A DNA stretch of 64,000 bases from Flavobacterium tistrianum (GCF_003254545.1 NZ_QJRH01000068.1:248001-312000), one strand, 5' to 3'. Shown: positions 51,783 to 62,114, numbered from the stretch's first letter. Program-made: numbers and translations. The notes: generated by a model not told the origin, from the letters alone.

Positions 51783-54284
51783 CTATGGATTAATTTTTAA
51801 GTCCTGTCCTGCCATCAAAGGCTCATTATTGGTTCCTGTAATTTGTATTCTTACTGCTTTTACAGGCTGTTTCGGATAAATGGATGCATTTCCGTAATCA
51901 AAATTATCGCCTTTTATAAAATCAGTTCCATTGTATGAAAACTCAACATAGCCGTTATTTATTATAAATCTTGGGTGATGCGGAATTCCACTTAAAACAT
52001 CTATTTTAGAAGAAGTTACAGGGTTCGTAAAAGTATATAAAATCCAATCGCCGTTTTTGCAGGCAACATCGGTACGCAAATACGATTCTTCGTTATAATC
52101 TTGCAGATTCGAAATTGGAAACTTTGGATTTTCTGCCATCGACGAAGTCACTTTTACTTCTGGTTCCTGATAGGGCGAACAATTGAATTTTACGTTTGCA
52201 GCAGACTTTTTCTCTTCTTTATTCTCAACCGTAAAATCTAATCTGTACGTATTTTTTTCATTGTAATTATCAATCAGAAATCTCAAACGAGGTTTTGATT
52301 TTAAAGCTTTTTCATCTGCATAAGTCTGCACTACTTTATCATTTTCAAAAAGCGACACATTTTTGATTGTTCCGTTCGCACCATCATCTGTTGGGTTAAA
52401 AGTCAAATACCAAATGCCTTTTTTATCCACATGTTCTGAGATATTCTCAGAAATAGTCAAAACTTCAGCTTTTGATGTATTCCAATTGGCAACAGGCATT
52501 TTTTCAGCTTTGACTGCAGGACTTGCCGAATATTCATTAAAAAATACTCTGAACAAATAACTCTCATAATCTTTTGTCTGAATTGGTCCTGTATACAAAG
52601 GCGATTGTCTTGTTGGCTCATTTCCATCTTTGTCAAAACGTACAAAGGCACCTTCATAAGGCGGCGTTACCGTAATAGTTCCGTTTTTATAAATCGCTGT
52701 TGGCGGAAAATCTCTGAAAGCAATTCCCATATCTGCCAATCTTTTCAAATGGCTATTGGTTAATCTTCCATAAAAATCATCCCAATTTTTATCTTCTTTT
52801 TTAGACCAGCCAATTTCAGACAACGCGCTGATTCTTGGATAACTTTGGTATTCCATAATTCTTGCAGGACGATCCAAATACTCGCTCCACAAAGCACCCT
52901 GAACTCCAATTATATTTTTCTGCTCTTCGGGAGTTAAATCAGTATCAGGAATTGGTTCAAACGAATAGGCTCTTTTGGTATCGGTGATTGCTGCCCAACG
53001 GTGACCGCGTTCTGTTTCAGATTGCGCCATATCATAATACGTAAATTGCCCTGGCATCATGATGGTTTTATATCCTTTTTTTGCCGATTCGATTCCGTAA
53101 CTAATTCCCTGCCACGCAGAAATTAATGTATTTGGATCAATTTCTCCGCCTTTCAGAATCTCATTCCAACCATCCGTTTTTTTATGGTATTTGTCTACAA
53201 TTTTTTGAACTCTTTTAAAGAAATAGTTCTGAAGCTGAAAACTATCTGTAAATCCTTCTTTTGCCATTAAAGCTTGACATTTTGGACAATGTTCCCAATT
53301 GGCACGATTCACTTCGTCTCCTGCCACATGAATATATTCAAAAGGAAATAATCCTGAAACTTCTCTTATAATAGAATCCAAAAGATCATAATTTTCTTCT
53401 CGCCCAACGCACCAAACATTTTTTACTTCTCCCTGAACACTTTTAAGCTCTTGCGTTATAACACAACCCACTTCTGGATACGAAGCCGTTACGGCGCGCG
53501 AATGTCCCGGAATTTCGATTTCTGGCATTACAGAAATACCACGATCTGCTGCATAAGCCACTACTTCTTTAATGTCTTCTTGCGTATAAAAACCTCCGTA
53601 ACGTTTGTCTCCAGAACCATAAGATGGCAATAAAACTTCACCTGGACCTCTCCAAGCGCCTTTTAAAGTCAAATCTGGCATAGATTTGATTTCGATTCTC
53701 CAGCCATTATCGTCAGTTAAATGCCAATGAAAAACATTCATTTTATGTGCCGCGAGCCAATCGATATAGTTTTTTACAGTCTGTTTGTCAAAAAATTGTC
53801 TTGAACAATCCAGCATCATGCCACGCCAATCAAAACGAGGATAATCTTCTATTTTCACAAACGGAAGAATTCCTTTTTTAACTTCTTTCGCAGAGCAAAT
53901 TTGCAGTAAAGTTTGGAATCCGTTTAAAACGCCTTTATCTGTTTTTCCTTTTACGAAAATTCCTTTTTCATTTATCTCCAATTGATATCCTTCGTTTGGA
54001 AGATCCAATTTCTTATCTACTAGAAATGAAATGTTATTTTTTCCGTGTTTTTTTCCAATCGAAACAATTGGGGTAATTCCGCTATTTTTTGAAAAATCTG
54101 AAGTAATATAATCGACACTATTTTTCAGTTTTTTGTCTACAACAATTTTTAATGGCGAAGGAAAAACAAATTGTCCTGCAATTTGCTGAACTGATACAGG
54201 TTTTGGAATTATGTCTAATTTTTGGGCTTGTACAATACTAAGCGAACTTAGAAATAGGGCTAATAGAAGAATACTTTTTCTCAT
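51783..54284 (-). CDS. Beta-N-acetylhexosaminidase, GH20
   Basis: The 833-residue secreted enzyme has a signal peptide ending at VQAQ, a GH20b N-terminal domain (about 25-150), and a TIM barrel (about 155-500) with the catalytic pair D323-E324 in VAGDEVNR and conserved FHWHLTDDNGWR. A long C-terminal region follows with a chitobiase/F5-8-type beta-sandwich (about 640-833). It should release terminal GlcNAc or GalNAc from chitin, peptidoglycan fragments or glycans. It lies 13 nt after the GHL10 gene. Confidence 0.95.
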   Translation of the reverse strand: MRKSILLLALFLSSLSIVQAQKLDIIPKPVSVQQIAGQFVFPSPLKIVVDKKLKNSVDYITSDFSKNSGITPIVSIGKKHGKNNISFLVDKKLDLPNEGYQLEINEKGIFVKGKTDKGVLNGFQTLLQICSAKEVKKGILPFVKIEDYPRFDWRGMMLDCSRQFFDKQTVKNYIDWLAAHKMNVFHWHLTDDNGWRIEIKSMPDLTLKGAWRGPGEVLLPSYGSGDKRYGGFYTQEDIKEVVAYAADRGISVMPEIEIPGHSRAVTASYPEVGCVITQELKSVQGEVKNVWCVGREENYDLLDSIIREVSGLFPFEYIHVAGDEVNRANWEHCPKCQALMAKEGFTDSFQLQNYFFKRVQKIVDKYHKKTDGWNEILKGGEIDPNTLISAWQGISYGIESAKKGYKTIMMPGQFTYYDMAQSETERGHRWAAITDTKRAYSFEPIPDTDLTPEEQKNIIGVQGALWSEYLDRPARIMEYQSYPRISALSEIGWSKKEDKNWDDFYGRLTNSHLKRLADMGIAFRDFPPTAIYKNGTITVTPPYEGAFVRFDKDGNEPTRQSPLYTGPIQTKDYESYLFRVFFNEYSASPAVKAEKMPVANWNTSKAEVLTISENISEHVDKKGIWYLTFNPTDDGANGTIKNVSLFENDKVVQTYADEKALKSKPRLRFLIDNYNEKNTYRLDFTVENKEEKKSAANVKFNCSPYQEPEVKVTSSMAENPKFPISNLQDYNEESYLRTDVACKNGDWILYTFTNPVTSSKIDVLSGIPHHPRFIINNGYVEFSYNGTDFIKGDNFDYGNASIYPKQPVKAVRIQITGTNNEPLMAGQDLKINP

Positions 54285-54297
54285 TTCTTTTTATATT

Positions 54298-55779
54298 TTA
54301 TTTTACTGAAAATTCAATTGGACTGCTTTCCGTCTGAGTTTGACTCAAAGCCGTGAGCGCATAAACGTAGTTTTCCAAACCGGCATTTGGCACTTCTAGT
54401 TTTAGAGACGTTGTCACATAATAAATATTCTCAGGATTTGAGAAATCGGTTATTCTTCCTTTTGGAAATCTGTAGATTACATATTTTTTGTCATTTAGTG
54501 CCGCTTTCCAAGTCAGAACTGCATTATTGCCTTTTTTAGCAATCACAGCATTTGTTGGCGGTTCTGGTTTTAATCTTGTAATTCTGTTGGCTTCAGGAGT
54601 TAAAGCGATGTATTTATATTCTTTTTGAACAAGAGCATTTCTTAATGTATCTCCCTTTTTAAAAAATGAATTTGCAGTAAAATGCATCGAACCATCAATT
54701 TGTGGCAGTTTACGAATCATTTCGATTTGTTTTACAATCTGGTCTGGACTTCTCCATTCTGGTTCTTTGGCAGTAGTTGAAATTTTGTAATCGCCATGAC
54801 CCACATAAACATTTGCTCCATATTTATGTTCTGCCCACCATTTTGCCAGAACTTCAAAATTGGCGCGGTCAAAACCAATGTGCCAATATATTTGAGGCGT
54901 AACATAATCGATCCAGTTTTCTTTTTGCCATTTTAAAATATTGGCATACAAATCATCATAATTGGTTGCACCCGCTCTAGTATTAGAACCTTGCGAATCT
55001 TTGGCAATATTTCTCCAAACTCCAAAAGGTGAAATTCCGAATTCAACTTCTGGTTTATTAGCAATAATAGTATCTCTAATTTGTTTGATGATTAAATCGA
55101 CATTGTCTCTTCTCCAATCGTCTTTGTCTTTAAACTGGCGTGGTTCTTTAGCGAAAGCTTTTTCATCAGGAAATTCTTGTCCTTCAATTTTATACGGATA
55201 AAAATAATCGTCCATGTGAACGGCCTGAATATCATAATTTCTAACTATTTCACCCACAACAGACGAAACAAAATCTCTGGTTTCTTTATAACCTGGATTA
55301 AAATATCTTGATTTTCCGTAGGTTAGAAATAATTCTGGTTTCTTAAAAAACAAATGCGTTTTTGTCAAAACATCTTTTAAAGTATCTTTTTGTACACGAT
55401 AGGGATTCAGCCAAACATGAACGTTCATACCACGTTTTCCTGCTTCATCAATCATCATCTGCAACGGATCAAAACCTGGTGCGACGCCTTGAGTTCCTGT
55501 TATCCAATGCGATGCTGGTTCTTTTGTAGATTTGTAATAAGCATCGGCTGTTGGGCGAATTTGAAAAATTACGGTGTTCAAATTATTCGATCGCAAATTA
55601 TCTAAAATGCTAATCATTTCAGCTTTCATCTGTTTATCTGATAATCCTGGTTTTGATGGCCAGTCGATATTATCTACGGTAGAAATCCACGCCGCACGCA
55701 TTTCTCTTTTTGGAGATTGCTGACTGAAAATTTTGGTCTGAATCAGCACTATTAGGATTAGTAATTTTAGACTTTTCAT
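54298..55779 (-). CDS. Glycosyl hydrolase-like 10 (GHL10/DUF187) protein
   Basis: The 493-residue secreted protein has a signal peptide to about residue 20, then the GHL10 TIM barrel with its hallmark start EMRAAWISTVDNIDWP and later GFDPLQMMIDEAGKRGM, AVHMDDYFYPY and TPQIYWHIGF. A fibronectin-III-like domain closes the C-terminus (about 400-493). The family is thought to cleave peptidoglycan or other glycans. First gene of an operon with a GH20 enzyme and a serine hydrolase. Confidence 0.92.
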   Translation of the reverse strand: MKSLKLLILIVLIQTKIFSQQSPKREMRAAWISTVDNIDWPSKPGLSDKQMKAEMISILDNLRSNNLNTVIFQIRPTADAYYKSTKEPASHWITGTQGVAPGFDPLQMMIDEAGKRGMNVHVWLNPYRVQKDTLKDVLTKTHLFFKKPELFLTYGKSRYFNPGYKETRDFVSSVVGEIVRNYDIQAVHMDDYFYPYKIEGQEFPDEKAFAKEPRQFKDKDDWRRDNVDLIIKQIRDTIIANKPEVEFGISPFGVWRNIAKDSQGSNTRAGATNYDDLYANILKWQKENWIDYVTPQIYWHIGFDRANFEVLAKWWAEHKYGANVYVGHGDYKISTTAKEPEWRSPDQIVKQIEMIRKLPQIDGSMHFTANSFFKKGDTLRNALVQKEYKYIALTPEANRITRLKPEPPTNAVIAKKGNNAVLTWKAALNDKKYVIYRFPKGRITDFSNPENIYYVTTSLKLEVPNAGLENYVYALTALSQTQTESSPIEFSVK

Positions 55780-55870
55780 AAGATTGTATTTTTGGGTAGT
55801 TAACTGCTGTTAAATGTTTTAACCGAAAAGTTCGCAAAGATTTACGCAAGGTTCGCAAAGTTTTTATAAT

Positions 55871-55948
55871 CTCGCAAAGTCGCGAAGTCGCAAAGCATTA
55901 TTAAAAACTTAAAAAATGAAAAACTTTGCGACTTTGCGACTTTGCGAG
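55871..55948. repeat. 78-bp inverted-repeat element (CGCAAAGT family)
   Basis: Bases 55871-55895 and 55924-55948 are 25-nt arms, reverse complementary with one mismatch, built from repeated TCGCAAAG units. More TTCGCAAAG copies precede it (55831-55860). It lies in the gap between the GHL10 and metallophosphoesterase genes. Confidence 0.8.
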
Positions 55949-55996
55949 CAAAATTTTATGCCCGAGAAAAAAACTTGAAAAATAATCTCGTAGAAG

Positions 55997-57832
55997 TTAT
56001 TCCAATAAATAAATTCCGCCTTCTATAAGTGATGCCCAAACTTGTCCTTTATCATCGAGTGTAAAGCCATTTATGCTTGAACTTCCCAAGTTAATTTGTT
56101 TTATGATTTCAAATTTTGTGGCATCAACAATTACAACTTCACCTTTTCGGCTTCCTAAATATATTTTATTGTTTTTCTCTAATATTGCTGCTGGATTGTG
56201 TTCATAGCCCCATTTTAAATCCAAAACTTTGCTTTGGTTTACAACATTTTCTTCAGTCAATTCAATAGTATCATTAAGAGGCACTCTTACCAGTTCTCCC
56301 TCCATTGTTTTGCCATAAAACCATTTTCCGTCTTGGCTTTTACCCATTGATTCTCTGATTTTCCACTTCGAAGTTCTCAAAAGCGTTTTGCCCGTTTCAA
56401 TATCTAAAATGGTTAAGAATCTTTGGGGCGTAACAAAATAAAGTCTGTTTTTTGATGCAACCATATTGACATTTCCTGCAGAATACAAGATTTGTTTATC
56501 ATTGCCATTATTCCATTTCCAGATCAGTTTTCCTGTATTTTTATCCAAACAATACACATACGAATCCCACACTCCAAAAATTATTTTATCGTCTTGTATT
56601 AGCGGAGTTCCCTGCGAATAAGAAGCTGGTAAATTGCTCTGCCAAATGACTTTTCCAGTCACAGCATCTGCACAAATAAATGCTGTAGAACTTGCGGTAT
56701 AAACTTTATTGTTTTCTGCAATTGGCGAACCTACCAAAACGCCACCAACAGGAATTGTCCATTTTTGTTTTCCTGATTGAGTATCAAATCCTAGTAGATT
56801 TCCTTCTATTGTACCAATAACCAAATTATTTTTTACAATTATTGGAGAAAAATAAATTGAATTTCCTGTTTCCGTTTTCCAGCTTACACTTTTATTTTTC
56901 AGGTTAACCGATTTTATTTCGCCAATTGAATTGGTGAAATAAAGATTCTTTTTATCGAATGCAGGAAGGCTGTAAATAGAAGCAATATCTTTATAGAAAG
57001 GAGATTGGAATGCAACAGTATCTTTCGGGATTTCAATTTTAGAAGGTTTTGATGGCACCGAAAATTTAAAAACTCCCGGTTTATCAATTTCTTTTTGATA
57101 GATACTGATACTGTCTTTGCTGATGATTACTTGATTATAACTTTTTGTTTTTCCGTCAAGCGAAGTTATCGAAGTTCCCATAATACCACTCAGACCTGAG
57201 AAATTATATTTTTTTAAAGTGTGTCCATGGCCGCAAAAAGTAGCAACTGTTGGATATTTTTCTAAAACAGAAAGCACTTCTTTGTAATTACTCACACTGT
57301 TATCTAACGGGTAATGAGCAAAATTTAGTACTTTTTTATTGTTGTTTTTAAGATTTTCTTTTAAGGTTTTATCCAGCCAAAGTACATCTTCGTGTTTCAC
57401 AAAGCCATCTCCCATTTTCATGTAAGGTCCACACGGAAAACCAATAAAGACATAATCCCCTTTTGAAAAAACAAATCGATCCTCGCCAAAGATTTTTTTA
57501 TACGTCAAACCGGCGCTTTCACTCCAGTTCGTTTCATGATTTCCAGAAATTACATAATATGGAATCTTCAATTGAGAAAGTATCGAATGCACTTGTTTTA
57601 ATTCATCATCCGCACCGCGATTGGTCAAATCTCCGGTTACAACCGCAAATTCAAAATCTGAATTATTGATTTCTTTTACAATATTCTGCAATAAAAAGTC
57701 ATTGTCATTTCCTACTGAAACGTGCAAGTCTGTAAGTTGCACAAATTTGATGTTTTCTGATTTTCCTGCATTTTGAGAGAACCCAGAAACTATCACAAAA
57801 AGCAATAATATTCTTAAAAATAGATTTTTCAT
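55997..57832 (-). CDS. Metallophosphoesterase fused to PQQ-like beta-propeller
   Basis: The 611-residue secreted protein has a signal peptide (about 20 residues) and a calcineurin-like domain (about 28-240) with all metal motifs: TDLHV, VTGDLTNRG, SGNHETN, FAHYPLD and CGHGHT. A propeller of repeated GxxxWKxxTG/GKVIWQ blades (about 300-611) follows, resembling PQQ-dependent and BamB-like repeats. The phosphatase part should hydrolyse phosphomono- or diesters in the periplasm; the propeller may bind a partner. The same-strand neighbours are an esterase upstream and glycosidases downstream. Confidence 0.92.
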   Translation of the reverse strand: MKNLFLRILLLFVIVSGFSQNAGKSENIKFVQLTDLHVSVGNDNDFLLQNIVKEINNSDFEFAVVTGDLTNRGADDELKQVHSILSQLKIPYYVISGNHETNWSESAGLTYKKIFGEDRFVFSKGDYVFIGFPCGPYMKMGDGFVKHEDVLWLDKTLKENLKNNNKKVLNFAHYPLDNSVSNYKEVLSVLEKYPTVATFCGHGHTLKKYNFSGLSGIMGTSITSLDGKTKSYNQVIISKDSISIYQKEIDKPGVFKFSVPSKPSKIEIPKDTVAFQSPFYKDIASIYSLPAFDKKNLYFTNSIGEIKSVNLKNKSVSWKTETGNSIYFSPIIVKNNLVIGTIEGNLLGFDTQSGKQKWTIPVGGVLVGSPIAENNKVYTASSTAFICADAVTGKVIWQSNLPASYSQGTPLIQDDKIIFGVWDSYVYCLDKNTGKLIWKWNNGNDKQILYSAGNVNMVASKNRLYFVTPQRFLTILDIETGKTLLRTSKWKIRESMGKSQDGKWFYGKTMEGELVRVPLNDTIELTEENVVNQSKVLDLKWGYEHNPAAILEKNNKIYLGSRKGEVVIVDATKFEIIKQINLGSSSINGFTLDDKGQVWASLIEGGIYLLE

Positions 57833-57976
57833 TGGTAATTTTAATTTTATTAAACTATAATTTATTTAGAATCATATCGCAGTTCGTGTTAGACATAATT
57901 TCGTGCCTCTCTACAAATCTTGCGGAAAACTGTAATTGTTTTCTATTTTAAAAATTTGATCATTGGCGAAAAAAAT

Positions 57977-58004
57977 ACCTAACAGGTTCTGAAAACCTGT
58001 TAGG
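57977..58004. repeat. Palindromic repeat ACCTAACAGG...CCTGTTAGG
   Basis: The hairpin ACCTAACAGGTT/AACCTGTTAGG-type is the same family as 33459-33491, lying 60 nt after the esterase stop. It probably also terminates or attenuates the minus-strand transcript. Confidence 0.65.
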
Positions 58005-58063
58005 ATAACCAACCAAAATTTATGTATTGCCATAAATCAACAAAATGGCAATACACTCAACGT

Positions 58064-58891
58064 TTACTGCGTTTTTTCGGCATTATTAAAATAATTGTAA
58101 AAAAACAGCAATTGATATTTTAAGGAATTCTCCCAGTATTTTAAATTATGCTCGCCTGGGCGTTCTATATAATCGTGATTTATCTTTAAGTCTAACATTT
58201 TTGCATGAAGTTCTCTGTTCACTTTCATAAAGAAATCGTCAACTCCACAGTCAATAATCAGTTTTAATTTATTGTCTTTTACCAAATCCAACATATTAGT
58301 AACTGTATTTTTATCCCAATTTTCAGGATATTCTGTTATTGGACCTAATCTTTTTTTGATATCCCAATTTTCAGGAAAAGGACGAAAATCTACTCCTCCG
58401 CTCATGCTTCCTGCCGCACCAAATACATCTTGATGTTTGAATGAAAGATACAAAGCACCATGTCCGCCCATGCTTAAGCCTGAAATGGCTCTTGCTTTAC
58501 GGTCTGCAATTGTTCTGTATTGTTTGTCAATAAACGGCACTAATTCTTTTACGACATAAGTTTCATATTTAAAACTCGGATCTATTGGACTATCGAAATA
58601 CCAGCTTGAATAATTTCCGTCTACACCAACCACTATAAAACCATATTGATCAACCTGTTTTCCTAGTTCTTTAAAATCTTTTGCCCAAGATCTATAATTT
58701 CCGCTATAGCCGTGAAGCAGATAAACCACCGGAAATGCTTTCTTGCTCTTTTTATAATTATCTGGAACTACCACGCAAGTTTTAATATTCTTCTGCATCG
58801 AAGCACTAAAAACCTGTAAAGTATCAACCTTAGCAGCTTTGGCTGTAAAAACGAAAAGCAGTAATAAGATTGAGTAAATTATTTTTTTCAT
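58064..58891 (-). CDS. Alpha/beta-hydrolase esterase (esterase D-like)
   Basis: The 275-residue secreted protein has a signal peptide to about residue 19, PVVYLLHGYSG as oxyanion region, and the nucleophile elbow GLSMGG with S140. An Asp and His follow in CGVDDFF and PGEHNLKYW. It belongs to the family of secreted esterases (S-formylglutathione hydrolase, XynZ-type) that remove acyl groups from polysaccharides. It is placed 54 nt after the FAD/Fe-S oxidoreductase and may share its transcript. Confidence 0.9.
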   Translation of the reverse strand: MKKIIYSILLLLFVFTAKAAKVDTLQVFSASMQKNIKTCVVVPDNYKKSKKAFPVVYLLHGYSGNYRSWAKDFKELGKQVDQYGFIVVGVDGNYSSWYFDSPIDPSFKYETYVVKELVPFIDKQYRTIADRKARAISGLSMGGHGALYLSFKHQDVFGAAGSMSGGVDFRPFPENWDIKKRLGPITEYPENWDKNTVTNMLDLVKDNKLKLIIDCGVDDFFMKVNRELHAKMLDLKINHDYIERPGEHNLKYWENSLKYQLLFFYNYFNNAEKTQ

Positions 58892-58945
58892 AATTGATGT
58901 TTTATAAAATAATATTTTTGAAATGCATGAGTAAAATACAAAAAA

Positions 58946-61861
58946 TTACTTCAAACAATCTCTCAAAATAGTCACGGGATGCATAGCTTTTCTATTCGTT
59001 CCGTCAAAAATCTGATGACGGCAACTGGTTCCTGCAGCAGCGATTTCGGTTGATAATTCTGTCGCTCTAATTTTCGGAAACAAAGTGTCTTCTCCCATTT
59101 TCATACTGATTTCGTAATGCTCTTTTTCATATCCAAATGAACCCGCCATTCCGCAACATCCAGAATTATAAATCGTAACCGTATTATTTTTTGGAACATT
59201 CAACATCGCAAAAGAAGCTTCAACTGAGCTTAATGACTTTTGATGACAATGCCCATGAATTTTTATATTCTTCTCTTTTTCAGAAAATTGATCTGCGTGA
59301 ATTTTTCCGTTTGCAATTTCTCTTTTGAAAAACTCTTCAATTGTAAAAGTATTTTTAGCTAATTTCTCTGCGCTTTCCTTATCTGCAGCCAATCGAATAT
59401 ATTCGTCTCTAAAAGTTAATATTGCCGAAGGTTCAATTCCGATTAAAGGCGTGTTTTCAGAAATTATATTTTTAAAAATATTAATGTTTTTATTGGCAAT
59501 TTCCTGCGCTTCTTCTAGAAAACCTTTTGAAATAAAAGCTCTTCCGCTTTCTTCATGATCAATTACAATTACTCTGTAACCTAATTCTGTTAACAGTTCG
59601 TACGCATCAATTCCGACTGAAACATCGTAATAATTGGTAAATTCATCACAGAAAAGATAAACGCTTCCATTCTCAAAAGAGCTGTTTGTGTTATGCTTTT
59701 TGTTCTTTTCATACCATTTTCTAAATGTTTTTGGAGCCAATAACGGAACTTGTCTTTCAGGTGCAATTCCCATTTTTGTTTTAACGAATGAAAGATTGGA
59801 AACCCAATTGGTAACTGATGGCGCGATACTTCCCAATTCATTCAATTTCGAATTGAAAGCAAATATTTTATTTCGGAAAGAAAAACCATTTGCCTTTTGA
59901 TATTGGTATAAAAATTCAGCTTTTAAAGTTGCTACGTCAACATTGCTCGGACATTCGCTTGCGCAGGCTTTACAGCTTACACACAATTCAAAAACCTTAT
60001 ATAATTCTTCGTGATCGAATTTATTTTCTTTTTCTGAATTTGTCAGATATTCTCGTAAAGCATTCGCACGTGCACGAGTTGTATCTTTTTCATTTCTTGT
60101 CGCACGATAACTCGGACATAAAGTTCCGCCCGCTGAAGGCATTTTACGGCAATCGCCCGAACCGTTGCATTTTTCGGCAGCACGTAAAACTCCTAAACTA
60201 TCCGAGAAATCTTGAATCGTTTTTATTTCAGGCTCTACTCGTCCTGCTTCAAAACGAAGATTTTCATCCATTTTAGAAGCATTTACGATTTTCCCAACAT
60301 TCAGAATAGTATCAGGATCGAATGCTTTTTTTACTCTTTTCAGCAATTCGTAATTTTTATCGCCAATCATAAACGGTAGAAACTCTCCACGCAAAATTCC
60401 ATCACCGTGTTCACCGCTCAACGAACCTCTATATTTTTTTACCAAATGCGCTACTTCAGTAGATAAATTCCTAAACTGATGCAATCCTTCTTTTGTCTTC
60501 AAATTTATCTTCGGACGCAAATGCAATTCTCCCGCTCCAGCATGCGCATAATAAATCGCACTTTGTCCGTGTCTTTCCATCATCGCTGCAAAATCGGCAA
60601 TGTAATTTGGAAGATCGCTCAATTCTACGGCTGTATCTTCAATAGAATCGGCAGCTTTATCATCTCCAACAATACTTCCTAAAAGTCCAAGACCTGCTTT
60701 TCTCACCTCGTTTACTTTGTCAATATCTTCTCCGTAAATTTTTGGCAAAGCATATCCGAAACCATTATTTTCAAGATCTTTAATTAATGCATCAGCTTGC
60801 AGTTCGGCATCTTCCATACTAATGTGCGATCCCACTTCAAGCATAATAACCGCTTTTGGTTCGCCAACAATAAAAAATCGGTTTTTGGCTTGTTCTCTAT
60901 TGGTTTTGGTACAGTCTAAAATTGTGTCGTCCATCATTTCGCAAGTATACAAATGATGTTTCATTGCAGTAACTACGGCTTCTAAACTTTCATGAATCGT
61001 ATGAAAATGCGCTACCACCATAATATTGTTTACTGGCGGCAAATCATCTACTTTTAAAGTGATTTCAGTCGTAAATGCCAAAGTTCCTTCACTTCCGCAA
61101 AGGAGTTTTCCTAAATTAATGGTATCTTCTGTTCCCGAAAAAAGTTTCGATTTTAGTAGAACATCAATCGCATAACCCGTATTTCGTCTATGAATTTCTG
61201 GTTTTGGAAATTCTCTTAAGATTTCTTCTTGGTTTTCTTTGTTCGAAAGTTCTTCGTAAATGGTTTTGTAGATTTTATTTTCTAGAGAATCACCTTTTGT
61301 TTTCTCAATAAATTCTTCAGAAGTCAAATCTTTGAATATTGCAGTAGTTCCGTCGCTTAAAACGGCTTTTATTTCTACAATTTTATCTCGGGTAACACCG
61401 TAGCGAATTGAGGTTGTTCCTGACGAATTATTTCCGACCATTCCGCCAATCATACATCTATTGGTTGTTGATGTAGTTGGAGCAAAAAAAAGTCCGTGAG
61501 GTTTTAAATATAAATTCAGTTCATCACGAATTACTCCAGGCTGAACGGTTATGGTTTTCTTTTTAGGATCAAAAGAAACAATTTTATTAAAATGTTTAGA
61601 GACATCTACAATGATTCCGCTTCCTACAGTTTGGCCAGCTAATGAAGTTCCTGCCGTTCTTGGCGTTATGGAAATTTTATTTCTGGAAGCAAATCGAATA
61701 ATATTTATAATATCATTTTCTGATTTTGGAATAGCCACAGCAAGAGGCATAATTCTATAAGCAGAAGCATCTGTGGCATATATTTTTTTATGAAGGTCAT
61801 CATAAAAAAGAGTTCCTTCTAAAGAAGTTTCTAATTCTTGTAATTGGAGAGAATCGGACAT
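58946..61861 (-). CDS. FAD-linked oxidase with Fe-S C-terminal domain (D-lactate/glycolate dehydrogenase-like)
   Basis: The 971-residue fusion has an N-terminal FAD-binding PCMH domain (TPRTAGTSLAGQ near 55, GNNSSGTTSIRYG near 145), an FAD-oxidase C-domain with HAGAGELHLRP and a GEHGDG motif near 475. A ferredoxin-type domain follows (CVSCKACASECP near 626), and a CCG-domain half contains SGCCGMAGSFGYE and GTSCRHQI. Such single-chain proteins combine GlcD-, GlcF- and LldE-like parts and oxidise 2-hydroxy acids to keto acids, feeding quinones. The promoter region shares tandem TTTGCGTT repeats with the SusC gene. Confidence 0.92.
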   Translation of the reverse strand: MSDSLQLQELETSLEGTLFYDDLHKKIYATDASAYRIMPLAVAIPKSENDIINIIRFASRNKISITPRTAGTSLAGQTVGSGIIVDVSKHFNKIVSFDPKKKTITVQPGVIRDELNLYLKPHGLFFAPTTSTTNRCMIGGMVGNNSSGTTSIRYGVTRDKIVEIKAVLSDGTTAIFKDLTSEEFIEKTKGDSLENKIYKTIYEELSNKENQEEILREFPKPEIHRRNTGYAIDVLLKSKLFSGTEDTINLGKLLCGSEGTLAFTTEITLKVDDLPPVNNIMVVAHFHTIHESLEAVVTAMKHHLYTCEMMDDTILDCTKTNREQAKNRFFIVGEPKAVIMLEVGSHISMEDAELQADALIKDLENNGFGYALPKIYGEDIDKVNEVRKAGLGLLGSIVGDDKAADSIEDTAVELSDLPNYIADFAAMMERHGQSAIYYAHAGAGELHLRPKINLKTKEGLHQFRNLSTEVAHLVKKYRGSLSGEHGDGILRGEFLPFMIGDKNYELLKRVKKAFDPDTILNVGKIVNASKMDENLRFEAGRVEPEIKTIQDFSDSLGVLRAAEKCNGSGDCRKMPSAGGTLCPSYRATRNEKDTTRARANALREYLTNSEKENKFDHEELYKVFELCVSCKACASECPSNVDVATLKAEFLYQYQKANGFSFRNKIFAFNSKLNELGSIAPSVTNWVSNLSFVKTKMGIAPERQVPLLAPKTFRKWYEKNKKHNTNSSFENGSVYLFCDEFTNYYDVSVGIDAYELLTELGYRVIVIDHEESGRAFISKGFLEEAQEIANKNINIFKNIISENTPLIGIEPSAILTFRDEYIRLAADKESAEKLAKNTFTIEEFFKREIANGKIHADQFSEKEKNIKIHGHCHQKSLSSVEASFAMLNVPKNNTVTIYNSGCCGMAGSFGYEKEHYEISMKMGEDTLFPKIRATELSTEIAAAGTSCRHQIFDGTNRKAMHPVTILRDCLK

Positions 61862-62079
61862 TTAATTGGTTCTGTTGCTTTTGGTTCTTTAATACATGTT
61901 TCGTTTCTGCTTCGCTAAAAAGCTATTCGGCAAAAACAATACATTCTAAATTTTATTAGAATTGAAATATTTATTAAAGTTCCTCTTGGAAGCTTTGAAC
62001 CTCTTCAAATGCAGAAAAATGGTCAGCAGACGAAGAAAATATTTTCATAAATATATCCGACTAATAAAATTAGTTTTAA

Positions 62080-62087
62080 CAAATATA
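62080..62087 (-). promoter_or_regulatory. -7 element of the oxidoreductase gene
   Basis: The minus strand reads TATATTTG, about 220 nt before the ATG. Exactly 58 nt separate it from the TTTGCGTT tandem upstream, the same as in the SusC promoter. A 21-nt block (62118-62098) is 19/21 identical to the SusC promoter block 63116-63136. Confidence 0.6.
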
Positions 62088-62114
62088 GATACAAAAAGCA
62101 TACAAATACATTAT

